From: Girardia tigrina
Taxonomy: Eukaryota > Platyhelminthes > Tricladida > Dugesiidae
Reading direction: 5' to 3'
Assembly (NCBI GenBank): GCA_001938485.1
Contig: MQRK01254223.1
Span: 14,382 to 78,381 of the forward strand
DNA length: 64,000 bases
This document shows, piece after piece, positions 47,800 through 57,620 of this stretch. The notes beneath the pieces are model-generated. The model was not told the DNA's origin. It saw only the letters and a program-made list of their open reading frames with translations, and searched no databases. The stretch's first letter is position 1; the number at the start of each line of letters is the position of its first letter. Position numbers and translations under genes: made by a program.

Positions 47800-48540
47800 A
47801 AGATATTATTATCAATTAAAGATAATATTAACAGTTACAAGTACAAAATAGTGTAACTCGCTCGCTCTTTTTGATGTGTACGCATATTTTATTCAGTTTT
47901 AATTAAAACATTTTACTGTAATCTTTTCTCATCCGACATAAATTACTTTTTTGTATTTTCTTCCTGACCTCTTACAGCAATAACTTTCTGCTTCTTTTTT
48001 TATCACAAAAAAATTTTAATTAAACTTAAAATTCTTATATTTTTATATATCATTAATTAACTTTTAAAAAAAATTTATAGTTTTTTTTTAAAACGTATTC
48101 AAAAATATTTATTAGGCTAATATTTTTCCAAACATGAAAAATAACAGTTAATGCAAACAAGTAGTGTTTCGGAATAAATCTTTATTATTAATATTGTTTT
48201 GTTATCATTATTTATTTATGAAAACATATCTCTCTTTGCGCAAGACGATTCAAATACACATCTTTAGTGTTATATTTGAATAAAAATAGCTTAAATTTAT
48301 TGAGTATATATAAATGATTTTTTAATTAAAATTAAATAATTAATATTAAAAACAGAATTTATTAAAATTGAATTTTTAAAAAAAATATTAAATTAAATTT
48401 GAATTTATTTATGTTCGTTTAGAGTCTAAAACTTTAGACATTTAAGAAATTCATTTTGATGAATCATTGATTTATTGGATTGACCGAACTGTGTAGGTGT
48501 ATGTATCAGTTTGGAGTCAGGAAAATGAGTGCAGGAAATT
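47800..48540. other. Intron sequence
   Basis: AT-rich; no supported feature. Confidence 0.4.
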
Positions 48541-48542
48541 GC

Positions 48543-48568
48543 TCGCTCTGATTGGTCAACCAATCAGA
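48543..48568. promoter_or_regulatory. Second palindromic pair of CCAAT boxes
   Basis: TCGCTCTGATTGG and TCAACCAATCAGA repeat the string at 5339-5364 with one change. Each half is an NF-Y-like CCAATCAG site. Confidence 0.35.
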
Positions 48569-48569
48569 A

Positions 48570-51500
48570 AGATTGTCGAACGTTATTATTTTAGTTAAAC
48601 ATTAAAACTGAAAGAATTGAATTTGAATTATTTTGTGAAATTTTGTCGAACGTTATTGATATTGTGAAATTTTTTCGAATAATTTTTTATTTACAATAAT
48701 CTGATAACGAATATTTTTAAGACACAAATTTCACTCTAGCAATTCAAATTGAATTTTTAGACGATACGAATTTTGCTCTGCCTATTCAAACTGATATTTT
48801 GATCAAAGGATTAGACACTGACGATTCAAATTTCAATGATGTCTCTTATTTGGGATTTACTTAAATTTAAGATTTACTTAAATTTTTGTCTAATTAGAAC
48901 GAGTTATAATTTTTGAATTTTGAACTGAAATAATTATTTGATTTTTTAAAATTATTTGAATTGGAGCTGTTATATTTGAATTTGATTACGGATAAAATTG
49001 ATTAGATGTTTTTGTGATTTCTCGATTTTTAAATAAAAGATAACGATTAGTTTGAACATTTTTAACTGGGCCCAGCACAAAATAAAAATGACCGAGTCTA
49101 CAAATTCACCTACACTGTTACTCTAGCACTACCACCGACCGTTCGTCTTGACAATATGGATATCGGGTGTAACACATAAAAAAGAATTCAGCGAAACTTC
49201 AATGTAAAAGTGCATTTTTGTCCTGATATATCAAAGAAGTGCTGTAGTTTGCAAAATGTAATAAGTTAGACTCAACCCATATATAAAAGAAAGCGATGTT
49301 ATTTAATTCTTTCCTACAGTTTATTTCTTCTCAAAGATGGGATGCTTTATAAATATTTTTTAAGAAATACAAAATGTACTGTTTACCGTTGTTGACGTAC
49401 AGTCTCTTCAAAACGGTATATATCATCATCCTCTTATTGAGCGTTAAACAAATTTTAAAATACGTGATGTGTTATTTATTTTAATATCAAAAAAGCTTTA
49501 AAATAAAAAGTTGTTATATTTAAAATATAATAAAAATATTACTTTTAAAAATTGATTTTTATAAGACTTATCTCATTAAAATATTGTCCATTTTGAACTT
49601 AAGTGATTTTCATGTAATAATAGATCTTAAAATGATAAAACACATCTATAGCTAGAAGGAAAATAAAATTGAGGAAATTTTATTCAAATTGAATAAATTA
49701 AAAACTGAAAAGATACTTATAGTCGTGTCGTACATATTTACAATCAACATAGTTGTCGACCAATGAATGGACACAAGTGACTAAAGAGGAAAAGTTACGG
49801 AATTGAGTACTTTGATAAGGAAATTTTTTATAAAAGGATTTTTAATTATGTATAAAAAAAATTAATGAATTCTGAAAATAACCAACAATTTGCATATAAT
49901 TATCTTTAATAATGCTTTTGCTTTGGGAGATTCGTTATTAAATAATAATTAATTGGTATATAAGCAGGAAATCCGAATCTCTGATTTGTCAATTGTAATT
50001 GCTGAACACACTTAATTGAATAGAAATAGATCGATATCATAAATGAGTCACCAATAATTGTGTGTGTATGCATGTATATGTGTTAATACACACCAATCAA
50101 TTTCAAATTTGTCATTTATTTTAACACACTTTTTAAATATTTACGTTTTATTCCGTTATAATTAATATTTCGTTCATTAAATCATTTTTCGATTTCCAAA
50201 AGAATGTTTTGTGACTTCTTTATTGAACCTTAAAAGTGTGATTCGTCCATAGAAAACATCTATATAAATCGTTACCCAAATATTTAATATTATAAATTTT
50301 CACGAAATTCTTTTTGAAAAGTAGTGAAATAATTTATAATATATAAAATAAGATAATGTAGACAAATGAAGTTGTACAAATAGTGTACTATATTACCTTT
50401 TTCCTCTTTTGCTACCGTTTATTTCTGTTCAATTTTATTAAAAATTAAAAAAAATATTATCTGATAATTCTTGTATACATATTTTTTAAATATTAAATAA
50501 AATATAAACAAATTCCTTTCTTTTGTGTTAAAATGTTTTTCTTGAAATGAGGGAATATTTATTATTGTACCCAGACTCTTTCAGTTTTCCATTACTATTA
50601 TCAAATTGAAAAATGCAAATACATTCATTTTAAAATATTGGTAAAAGCAATATAATTAATAATATTTCATTTACTTTTCAAGACGCTTCTTTTTTTATGA
50701 ACGTTAAGGAATGTATTATTATTAAACTAAAATTCTTTAAAAGGAATACAAAAGAAATTAACTTCTATATTATATCATCTGTTACATTGGGATAATATGT
50801 AGTTAATTATATTCTTTCTTCACTTGTTTCTTGAAAAGATAATTAGATTAAAATTCATTCTTTTACGTATTATATGAATACAATTATATATTCTTAAATA
50901 AAATAGAAAAAAATTGTGTCTTTAGATTTACTTCATGAACTTCTTTTAAATATTTTTTAATTAATAAATTTTCTCTTCTTTGACAGAAATTCATCGAACA
51001 AAAAACCTTTTTGATTAATTAGATACATAATATAACATCAAGGCATAATTAACATTTACTTATGTGTTAATAATTTTATAATGCAAAATTTTCATATTAA
51101 ATGTTTTTTCATGATATAATTATTTATAGTTTTATAATATATCTTTTTCCGAGGTCTTTTTCCGGTCTCCCTTAGAAATTACTCTTTATTATTTACTTTT
51201 AAAATTTAACTTTTATCAGATTAGTAAATTTTCATTAATTTTAAAAATGACAATTCTGTTCGAATGATCATTTATCGCAAATACCATAAAGCACAAATTT
51301 TCAAATTAGTTGGAAGAATCACAATTCCAATTTCAGGACACTCAAATAAACGCGCCACATCCATACACAATTTGAAATATTCCTTACAATCACTAATTTG
51401 GGTTTTGAGATGACCATTTTTCTCTCTAATGTACAAGTTTTTCCACCCGTGATAATTAAATTTATAAAACAGATTAGCAATCGCTCAATAAATCGTTTTC

Positions 51501-51600
51501 GATTTATTAGGGAGAAGCTTTGAACTTGATCATGTGTTACTTTGTAAAAAAAGAATCTCTTCTGTTTCAAAGGAAGAGTGTTCTGTTTTACAGACAGGCT
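48570..51600. other. Intron sequence
   Basis: About 3 kb with no gene, transposon end or long repeat recognised. Confidence 0.4.
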
Positions 51601-51621
51601 ATGAATAATTAATTATTTTTC

Positions 51622-51645
51622 AATATATATATATATATATATATA
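51622..51645. repeat. (TA)n microsatellite left of PLE copy g
   Basis: TA run, about 35 bp before the PLE inverted end. Confidence 0.9.
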
Positions 51646-51734
51646 TTAATATCGTTTTGAAAAAGGCTCAATCGTAATTTCGATAAAAGAAAACAAAAAC
51701 GCAAGTTATCAATAATTTTATTTCGTAAAACTAG

Positions 51735-51758
51735 TTTAGCTTTTACAGGCATCGTTAG
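51735..51758 (-). ncRNA. Degenerate hammerhead-like core, PLE copy g, inverted end
   Basis: CTAACGA, then GCCTGTAAAAGC, then TAAA in place of GAAA. Not expected to be active. Confidence 0.3.
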
Positions 51759-52170
51759 TTAAAATGAATATTTAAACAAAATTACAAGTCATTAAAATGG
51801 TTTTCTGACTGTTACACCATAATAATCCTTGTATATTGGAGAAACACATCGTCGTCTCCGAAATAGAATAGCAAAACATCATCAATTGAGAAGAAACAGC
51901 TTCATTCTCATATATATATATATATAATTTTCGTGATCGTGAAAGAGTAAATTTTGAAAAAGAATTCACTTTTGAGTAAAAATTTTGATACAAATTTCGA
52001 GCGTAGTATCACTGAGGTATTATCTATTTAACATTTCAAACCATGCTTAAATATACAAAGTGATTTATCTAAACACGTTAAAGTTTTTTAAACATATGGA
52101 AATTCTTTATGTTGTAACAGTCAGAAAATCATTTAAAGCACTTGTAATTTTTTTTAAATATTCATTTTAA

Positions 52171-52194
52171 CTAACGATTCTTGTAAAGGCGAAA
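52171..52194 (+). ncRNA. Hammerhead-like core, PLE copy g, direct end
   Basis: CTAACGA (one base off CUGANGA), a stem ending in AGGC with a TTGTA loop, then GAAA at 52191-52194. Comparing the two ends suggests an ancestral GCCT/AGGC helix II. Confidence 0.4.
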
Positions 52195-52242
52195 CTAGTT
52201 TTACGAAATAAAATTATTGATAAATGGCATTTTTGTTTTCTT

Positions 52243-52266
52243 TTATATATATATATATATATATAT
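52243..52266. repeat. (TA)n microsatellite split by a hAT insertion
   Basis: TA run after PLE copy g that continues at 53033-53041 on the other side of the hAT element. Confidence 0.9.
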
Positions 52267-53032
52267 CAGCAGCGTAGCCAGGATTGCAGAGGGGGGGGTG
52301 GAAAAAAATTCCTGAAAGATCTAGCAATCTTAAATATAAACTTGGTGGCAAAAATAACAAGAAAGAAATAATATTTATTTATTTTTATTTCTTTATAATT
52401 ACATGTCCAGCCGACGCTTTCCTTTGCGGAACTCGTGAATAAAATCTTCAAACGATACTTCTATGTCACGATGAATGCTCAAAAACATTAATCCATTGAG
52501 TCTTTCCTCTCCTGTCGTATTTCTGTCATCGGTTTTGAGTTGTTTCATCTTATTGAATGATCGTTCGATATCAGCAGTCGTTACAAGAATCACATTGTAA
52601 ATTTTCAGTAATGTAAAAACATTAATGTAAAAACTGGGGAGTCCCCAGTTTTCGGCCCCGCAATCGAGCCCGATAACTGTGGGAGTATGGTGGTAGCTAA
52701 TTATGTTTTAATTTTTTCAGGGGTGGGGGTGTCTCCCGATTTTAACCCTCTAAACTTAAACGATCCTTAAGCTCCTCGGACCTCCTTTTTTCTCCCCGAT
52801 TAAAATCCGATCAAGGGTTTTTATATTAATCTTTGTTTTCAGCCTCGCCAGTAAGGCCGAAAACGTGGATTAAAATGGGAACACCCAATTGGATTTTAAT
52901 TGGGGGGAAAGCGAGAGGTCCCGTTCCTCTAAGTTTTGTTTTTCGTAATATTTTTTTAAACAATTTTTAGGGCATTTTATCACGGGGGGGGGGTGGAAAT
53001 CCACCCAATCACCCCCCCTGGCTACGCGCCTG
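52267..53032 (-). mobile_element. Short hAT transposon, 766 bp
   Basis: The terminal inverted repeats are CAGCAGCGTAGCCAGG and, inverted on the right, CAGGCGCGTAGCCAGG, each followed inward by a G-rich tract. The element is flanked on both sides by ATATATAT, an 8-bp target duplication as usual for hAT. The minus strand at 52593-52399 encodes the C-terminal dimerisation domain of a hAT transposase: TTADIERSFNKMKQLKTDDR, EERLNGLMFLSIHRDIEVSF, FIHEFRKGKRRLDM. The rest of the transposase is missing, so this is an internally deleted copy that would need a transposase supplied elsewhere. Confidence 0.9.
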
Positions 53033-53041
53033 ATATATATA

Positions 53042-53430
53042 TTTTCATTTATTTATGAGGTAATGACAAAATTTGGAAATAATCAAATTATCAAAAACTT
53101 CATTTGGGTCAGAAAATTTGTTTTAATTTTTTTAAATACAAACTTTTTTTTGAGAGATTTTAATTAATTCTAATAATAATACTAATAGTAGTATTAATAA
53201 AAATCTCGTTCCTGTCCCATCATACCAATCTTACAAAGTCAACGTTGACGGGTGACATTATTTTATTTTTGTTAATTATTATTAATAAATAAAATATTTG
53301 ATTAGTTGACATATTTTATTTCGTATATTAAATATTTACACAAGTCGTAATTGAATTAATAATGAAACTGAAATTATATAACAGAAAGAGATAATAATAT
53401 GAAATATATCGCTTATTCTTGTCCATTAAA
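53042..53430. other. Intron sequence
   Basis: AT-rich, nothing supported. Confidence 0.4.
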
Positions 53431-53434
53431 AAGA

Positions 53435-53518
53435 TTAATCACACTGCAGCCAGTTATCGAGGTCTTCCTTTTCACCTTTGGAAATGAATGTCGAGATATA
53501 CTTGCTTAACAACCGCAT
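53435..53518 (-). CDS. 27-residue small ORF, unidentified
   Basis: ATG at 53518 opens MRLLSKYISTFISKGEKEDL and then DNWLQCD before a TAA. The composition is strikingly protein-like for so AT-rich a region. It could be a C-terminal exon, a micropeptide or a broken gene fragment. No family recognised. Confidence 0.3.
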   Translation of the reverse strand: MRLLSKYISTFISKGEKEDLDNWLQCD

Positions 53519-54140
53519 TATTAAGTTGACTTATTCCTTTATTAATTACTTCAATAATGCTTATTCTATTCTATTAACGAAATTCTTTTCTATTTAATTC
53601 TTTTTTTTAAAAGCATTTAAAAATAATTTATTTAACAAAGTCTGTTGTTAAAAGATTAAATTTTAATTAAAATAATTACTAGTTAATTAAAAAACGGGAA
53701 ATTTTAATTTCAATGAATTGATAACAAAATAAAATAAATAAAATTGTCCATTCAGATCCAATCAAACAAAACCAAAATCAATAAACTTATTAAATAAATT
53801 AATTAGGAAAAAATTTTTCTCGTATCGATTTGTTTATTATAAAAAATAATTAAAAAAATGTTTCAATGAAAATGTTAATTAGAACAGTTTTTTTAAATGT
53901 AATTTAAGAACTATTTCAAAACTAAATTTATAATAAATAATAATAATGTTTTATTTTCAGTAAAATAAAGAAGATTCATTAACGTGTTTTAAATAACCGT
54001 GTTAAAAAATTTAGATGCAAGAACACCAAATTGTTAGAGGCAAACTGGTGTCAATTTGCTTCAGTCTACGAACCTATTTTAACCAATAAATATAAAATAA
54101 CACAAATTAACGTGCAAGTTGTAAATTTTGCAATATGATG

Positions 54141-54183
54141 AACCCTGCTCGTGACGTTTATTTTTGTATTAGTTTGAAATGAT
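54141..54183 (+). repeat. 43-bp direct repeat containing the tRNA-Ser 3' end
   Basis: Identical to 54472-54514: it starts AACCCTGCTCGTGACG (T-arm and acceptor 3' strand of the tRNA) and includes the T-rich terminator and the trailing AGTTTGAAATGAT. The two copies bracket a 331-bp period. Confidence 0.9.
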
Positions 54184-54405
54184 GAAAAGAATTGATGTGT
54201 TTGAAAGAAAAAGGATTTTTGTTGGAAAATGAATGATAATATTGGAATATATTTTGTAAGAAGGAATAATTGGTATCAATGATATACTTGATTATAGGAG
54301 AAAAAGCGGAAAAGAAGAGTGTAATGAAAGAAAAGTGTAATAACTAAGTAAGAGAATCGATAAAGAGAAATCGATTTTACAGGTTATTCTGAAGAATAAA
54401 TATGA

Positions 54406-54487
54406 GTCACGATGGCCGAGTGGTTAAGGCGTTGGACTTGAAATCCAATGGGGTTTCCCCGCGTAGGTTCTAACCCTGCTCGTGACG
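54406..54487 (+). tRNA. tRNA-Ser(TGA)
   Basis: The acceptor stem GTCACGA pairs fully with TCGTGAC (54480-54486), followed by discriminator G. The D-arm is TGGCCGAGTGGTTAAGGC, the anticodon arm TTGGA-CTTGAAA-TCCAA with anticodon TGA, a long variable arm GGGGTTTCCCC follows as in class II tRNAs, and the T-arm is GTAGG/CCTGC with loop TTCTAAC. The T in the loop at the usual purine position is odd. TTTATTTTT after the gene can end polymerase III transcription. The sequence is typical of animal tRNA-Ser; no CCA is encoded. Confidence 0.95.
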
Positions 54488-55019
54488 TTTATTTTTGTAT
54501 TAGTTTGAAATGATATTTGGAACAATGATAACAGGAGGAATTTGGACGAGCTCAGACAAATTTGGCCAAATCAGAGACCAGAATTCGAAAACGTTTATTG
54601 TATAATGTATTATTTAATCTAACGAGTTCTCGATAGTAGTATTTGTGGTGATTTTGAATCAGGCGGCTAACGGAGTGTATAGAATATTCCCAAGATAGAT
54701 ATTGATCAGATTACTTTGATCATTACGAGATTCTTGTGATTGTATTTTAAATAGCTAATATATGCTTCGTTCATAACTCATTGGAAGATTTTTGAGTGCT
54801 TCGGATTCTTGTAATGCTAGTGAATGGAACAAATATATCGATTGTCGTAAATGAGGTTATAGGTGATCTACATGAATGGCAGAGATAAAGGGGAATTGAG
54901 GATTTGATCAAAACGGATAAACCAAAATCAGTATTTTATAGCATAATAGTTTCTGTGTTTTAATTTTTATTGATAAAAAAACATTTTATTTTAATTTAAA
55001 TATTTATCTGGACTTAACA

Positions 55020-55630
55020 GATCCCGTTAAAATTGAGGAGCAATCTTTAGATGGGCTTAATTTTTCTCAAAGTATTTGTTTAACTCCAGCAGGGCACTGT
55101 TGTTCTTGATATCGATAATCATGTATGAGCCTTGGTATTTTTGTTAAAAGTTTTTTTTTCGATGGTTTCCCTGAACTAGGCTACGGCGTTATAGATGATT
55201 GAAACCATATAAGAGTTATATTTTTCCTTTATTTCTTTCGACTCTGTTGCACATGGGTTGGTTTGTGATTCCAGTTAGGTTTTTCGTGATTATTAAACTG
55301 GTCAACGAAGATTTTGAGAATGACGGAACATGAGGTAAACCTGACTTAAATCACCACACTGCTTACGAAAATGATCTCAAAAACATTTCATCACGTCCAT
55401 ATTTTTCGTTATTTACAGATTCGAGTATTTTCGATAAATACATTATTTTATATTATGAAACAAATTCAAAATACTGAATCAAAAGAATTGCCGAGTCACC
55501 ATGAAGTACGGTGCAAGTCTCAAACCCTCAGTCTTATCAATTGCCAGAGCTGCTTTTAACCATGGCTACATCGAGTGTTTTGCACCTAAGCATGCTACAT
55601 ACTGTAGATTTCACCTACATACTGTACATG
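55020..55630. other. Intron sequence
   Basis: No supported feature; AT content falls toward the right. Confidence 0.35.
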
Positions 55631-55639
55631 AATAAATGG

Positions 55640-56640
55640 TTGTGCTCACACGTTGTCTCTGAGTTCAAATAGCATGGATATAAAAGGAGGGTACAGAGAG
55701 AGGACATCGGCAGTAAATGGATGAGTCATGGTGTGAAAGAAACTTAAAGACAGATGGTCAATGTCAACATTAACTGACATCTGTCGGACAAGACAAAAGA
55801 ATGGTACATGAAAATCAGTGGAAGTTATTTGTGTGAGAAAAAGTGTGTGTGAGCCAATGCAGGTAGCATGACGTAAAGTGTTATGATGGCAGTTGCTGTG
55901 TCTCATTTTTTCTATTGGCGAAGTGACGATTTTCCGGCTTATCATCTACCATCATCTCCACAAATGTCTACCGCACCATCTGAGGACCGCAGGAAGTGCC
56001 TCAACTACCCAGATAATTTTTGCTAAATATGCGGTAAATTCACCCTATCTGATCAACGACGATTGTTAACTCCTCCAGTATGCGAAGCTTATGTTCAATA
56101 CTTTAGCTGGAAAGTTGGAGAACAGGAGAAAAACTGGGCTCCACACGTGTGCTGTCACACATATCTGGCGGATCTGCTCAAGTGGCAAGATGGGAAATTA
56201 AAGAAGATGCATTTTGGTGCGCCAATGAAATGGCGTGAGCCCACTTCTGACTGTTACTTCTGTTTGACCAAAATCTCTGGATTCACAAAGAAGAACAAAA
56301 AATCTATCAAATATATAGACATTTCCTCCGTAACAAAGCCATAGTCACACAATAATACCTTGCCAGTGATACGGTTGCCGTAGAAAAATGCAGTACGACA
56401 GACACAAGTTCTTCTCAACAGGGAAAGTTTCTGCAGAACTGTAGTTCGAAGAAGTTGATGCCCCCCATCGCATTTCCTAAGTCGAATTAAATGATCTTGT
56501 GAGAGATTTGTCATTGGAAAAGCAGCAGGCAAAGGCACTCATATCTCGATTACAAGACTGGAACCTTCTTGCTCCAGAAACTCGTGTTTCTACCTTCCGG
56601 AATCGTCATGAAAGATTTTCCAGTGAATCGTTCCAGTAGA
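55640..56640 (+). pseudogene. Repeat-family protein gene, broken
   Basis: From an ATG at 55964 the plus strand encodes MSTAPSEDRRKCLNYPDNF, then GKFTLSDQRRLLTPPVCEAY, SWKVGEQEKNWAPHVCC, GAPMKWREPTSDCYFCLTKI and SGFTKKNKKSIKY. A later piece at 56490-56625 reads NDLVRDLSLEKQQAKALISR and LQDWNLLAPETRV. From memory, this arrangement (NYPD, CGKF, a Cys-pair region, MxWREP, CYFCLT, then NDLVRDL and LQxWNLL) belongs to a protein family repeated many times in arthropod and other invertebrate genomes, presumably spread by an unidentified mobile element. Function unknown; the Cys pairs suggest metal binding. TATAAAAG at 55679-55686 may be its TATA box. The copy is broken and its 3' half is missing. The region is GC-richer than the window. 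Confidence 0.65.
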
Positions 56641-57620
56641 TTTTGAGGGCAGTCAAGAAATGCAGCTGTAATAGTTGCTTTCAGCTCGTTGACATTGGCA
56701 GCTTTGTGAGCCAATATCTTTAGTTTGAGAATGCCCCACAGGGCATTATCGCAGGAGGTCAAATCAGGATTCCGTAGAGGCCAAGGCGTTGGTTTGTATT
56801 TGCAAACCCATCTGTCCTGAAAAGTCTGCTGAAGGAAGTCTCTTGTTGCGTGAGCCGTGTGAGCAGGCGCGCCATCCTGCTGGAAGTGAGATGACAGGAG
56901 AATGCCTTTACGTTGTAAAGCAGGATAAATAATTGACTTTCGCATGTCGATGTAAGACGCAGATGTAACAGATCTATATATGAAGAACGGTCCAATCAAA
57001 TGTGAAGCTGAAATAGCAGCCCAAATCATTACAGATGGTAGGTTCTGCTGCACTTGTTTCCAAAAATAAGGGTTTTCCTTGGACCTCAATTTGACCTCGA
57101 CCTTCAGCGTACACGACACATTTATCTGTGAAGAAAAGCTTACTGCGCCTTGTATTGTTGTCATATTTCGCCAAGATCTGCTGGCAACACTACACACGAG
57201 TTAAATGGTCTTCCTCATTGAGGTACTGCACCTTCGTTGGCCTCCAGCACTTGTAACCCAGATCTTCTTTTATTATGCGGTGAAGTGTCTTTGTAGGAAT
57301 ATCCAGTTCTTCAACTCGCTGCCGTATAGACAAACATAGTTTCGTTTGTAGTGACTGTTCCACATTGTCTTGCTCATCACCTCCTTCCCTGGGACGCCCA
57401 CCTCGAGGTAAATCAAGAATGGAACCTGTCTGAAATAACTTTTATTCCTATATCTGAAAAACTGTGGTATCTGAAGGCTCGCCTTCAAATTTTCCCCTAA
57501 TTTTCCTTTCATATTCTTCACTCCAGTCACAGTACTGCCATATTTGGGTACCAGAATGCAGCCATTAAACGATGTTCAAAAGAGTAAGGACTGCTATCAG
57601 TCATTTTGCAAAAGAAAATT
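56545..57620 (-). mobile_element. Decayed Tc1-like DDE transposon
   Basis: The minus strand encodes, in order, DSSPYSFEHRLMAAFWYPN, a GGRPREGG hinge, RVEELDIPTKTLHRIIKEDL with GYKCWRP (second helix-turn-helix), KLFFTDKCVVYAEG (first Asp block), LPSVMIWAAISASHLIGPFF, LLSSHFQQDGAPAHTAHATR (second Asp, QQDGAPAH), TPWPLRNPDLTSCDNALWGI and ITAAFLDCPQNLLERFTG. Several frame changes interrupt it. The residues after the last block are antisense to the repeat-family gene, so the element boundary lies near 56630. No terminal inverted repeats were recognised. Related transposases are common in arthropods. Confidence 0.85.

Larger units (their letters stand above)
51680..52250 (+). mobile_element. Penelope-like element remnant (copy g)
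   Basis: A compact 570-bp unit. The plus strand at about 51829-51895 encodes LYIGETHRRLRNRIAKHHQL, a clear GIY-YIG nuclease segment (YIG, R, then H). Further on, SITEVLSI and HFKPCLNIQSDLSKHVKVF correspond to the end of the same domain and match copies f1 and f2. The ends are inverted copies (minus 51800-51680, plus 52115-52248) sharing ACTAGTTTTACGAAATAAAA and TTATTGATAA. No reverse transcriptase part is present. (TA)n starts immediately after the right end. Decayed. Confidence 0.8.
54032..55019. repeat. LTR-like repeat, copy 2 (fossil), carrying a tRNA segment
   Basis: The unit begins TGTTAGAGGC and ends CTTAACA, the TGTTA...TAACA termini usual for LTRs, and it matches copy 1 at 37291-37952. 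Directly outside the left end, the minus strand reads ATTTGGTGTTCTTGC, a position and sequence style like a primer-binding site, so the unit may be an LTR read on the minus strand. About 390 bp between 54125 and 54514 are absent from copy 1 and include a tRNA-Ser gene. It is an old, broken element; no capsid or polymerase gene was seen. Confidence 0.55.
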
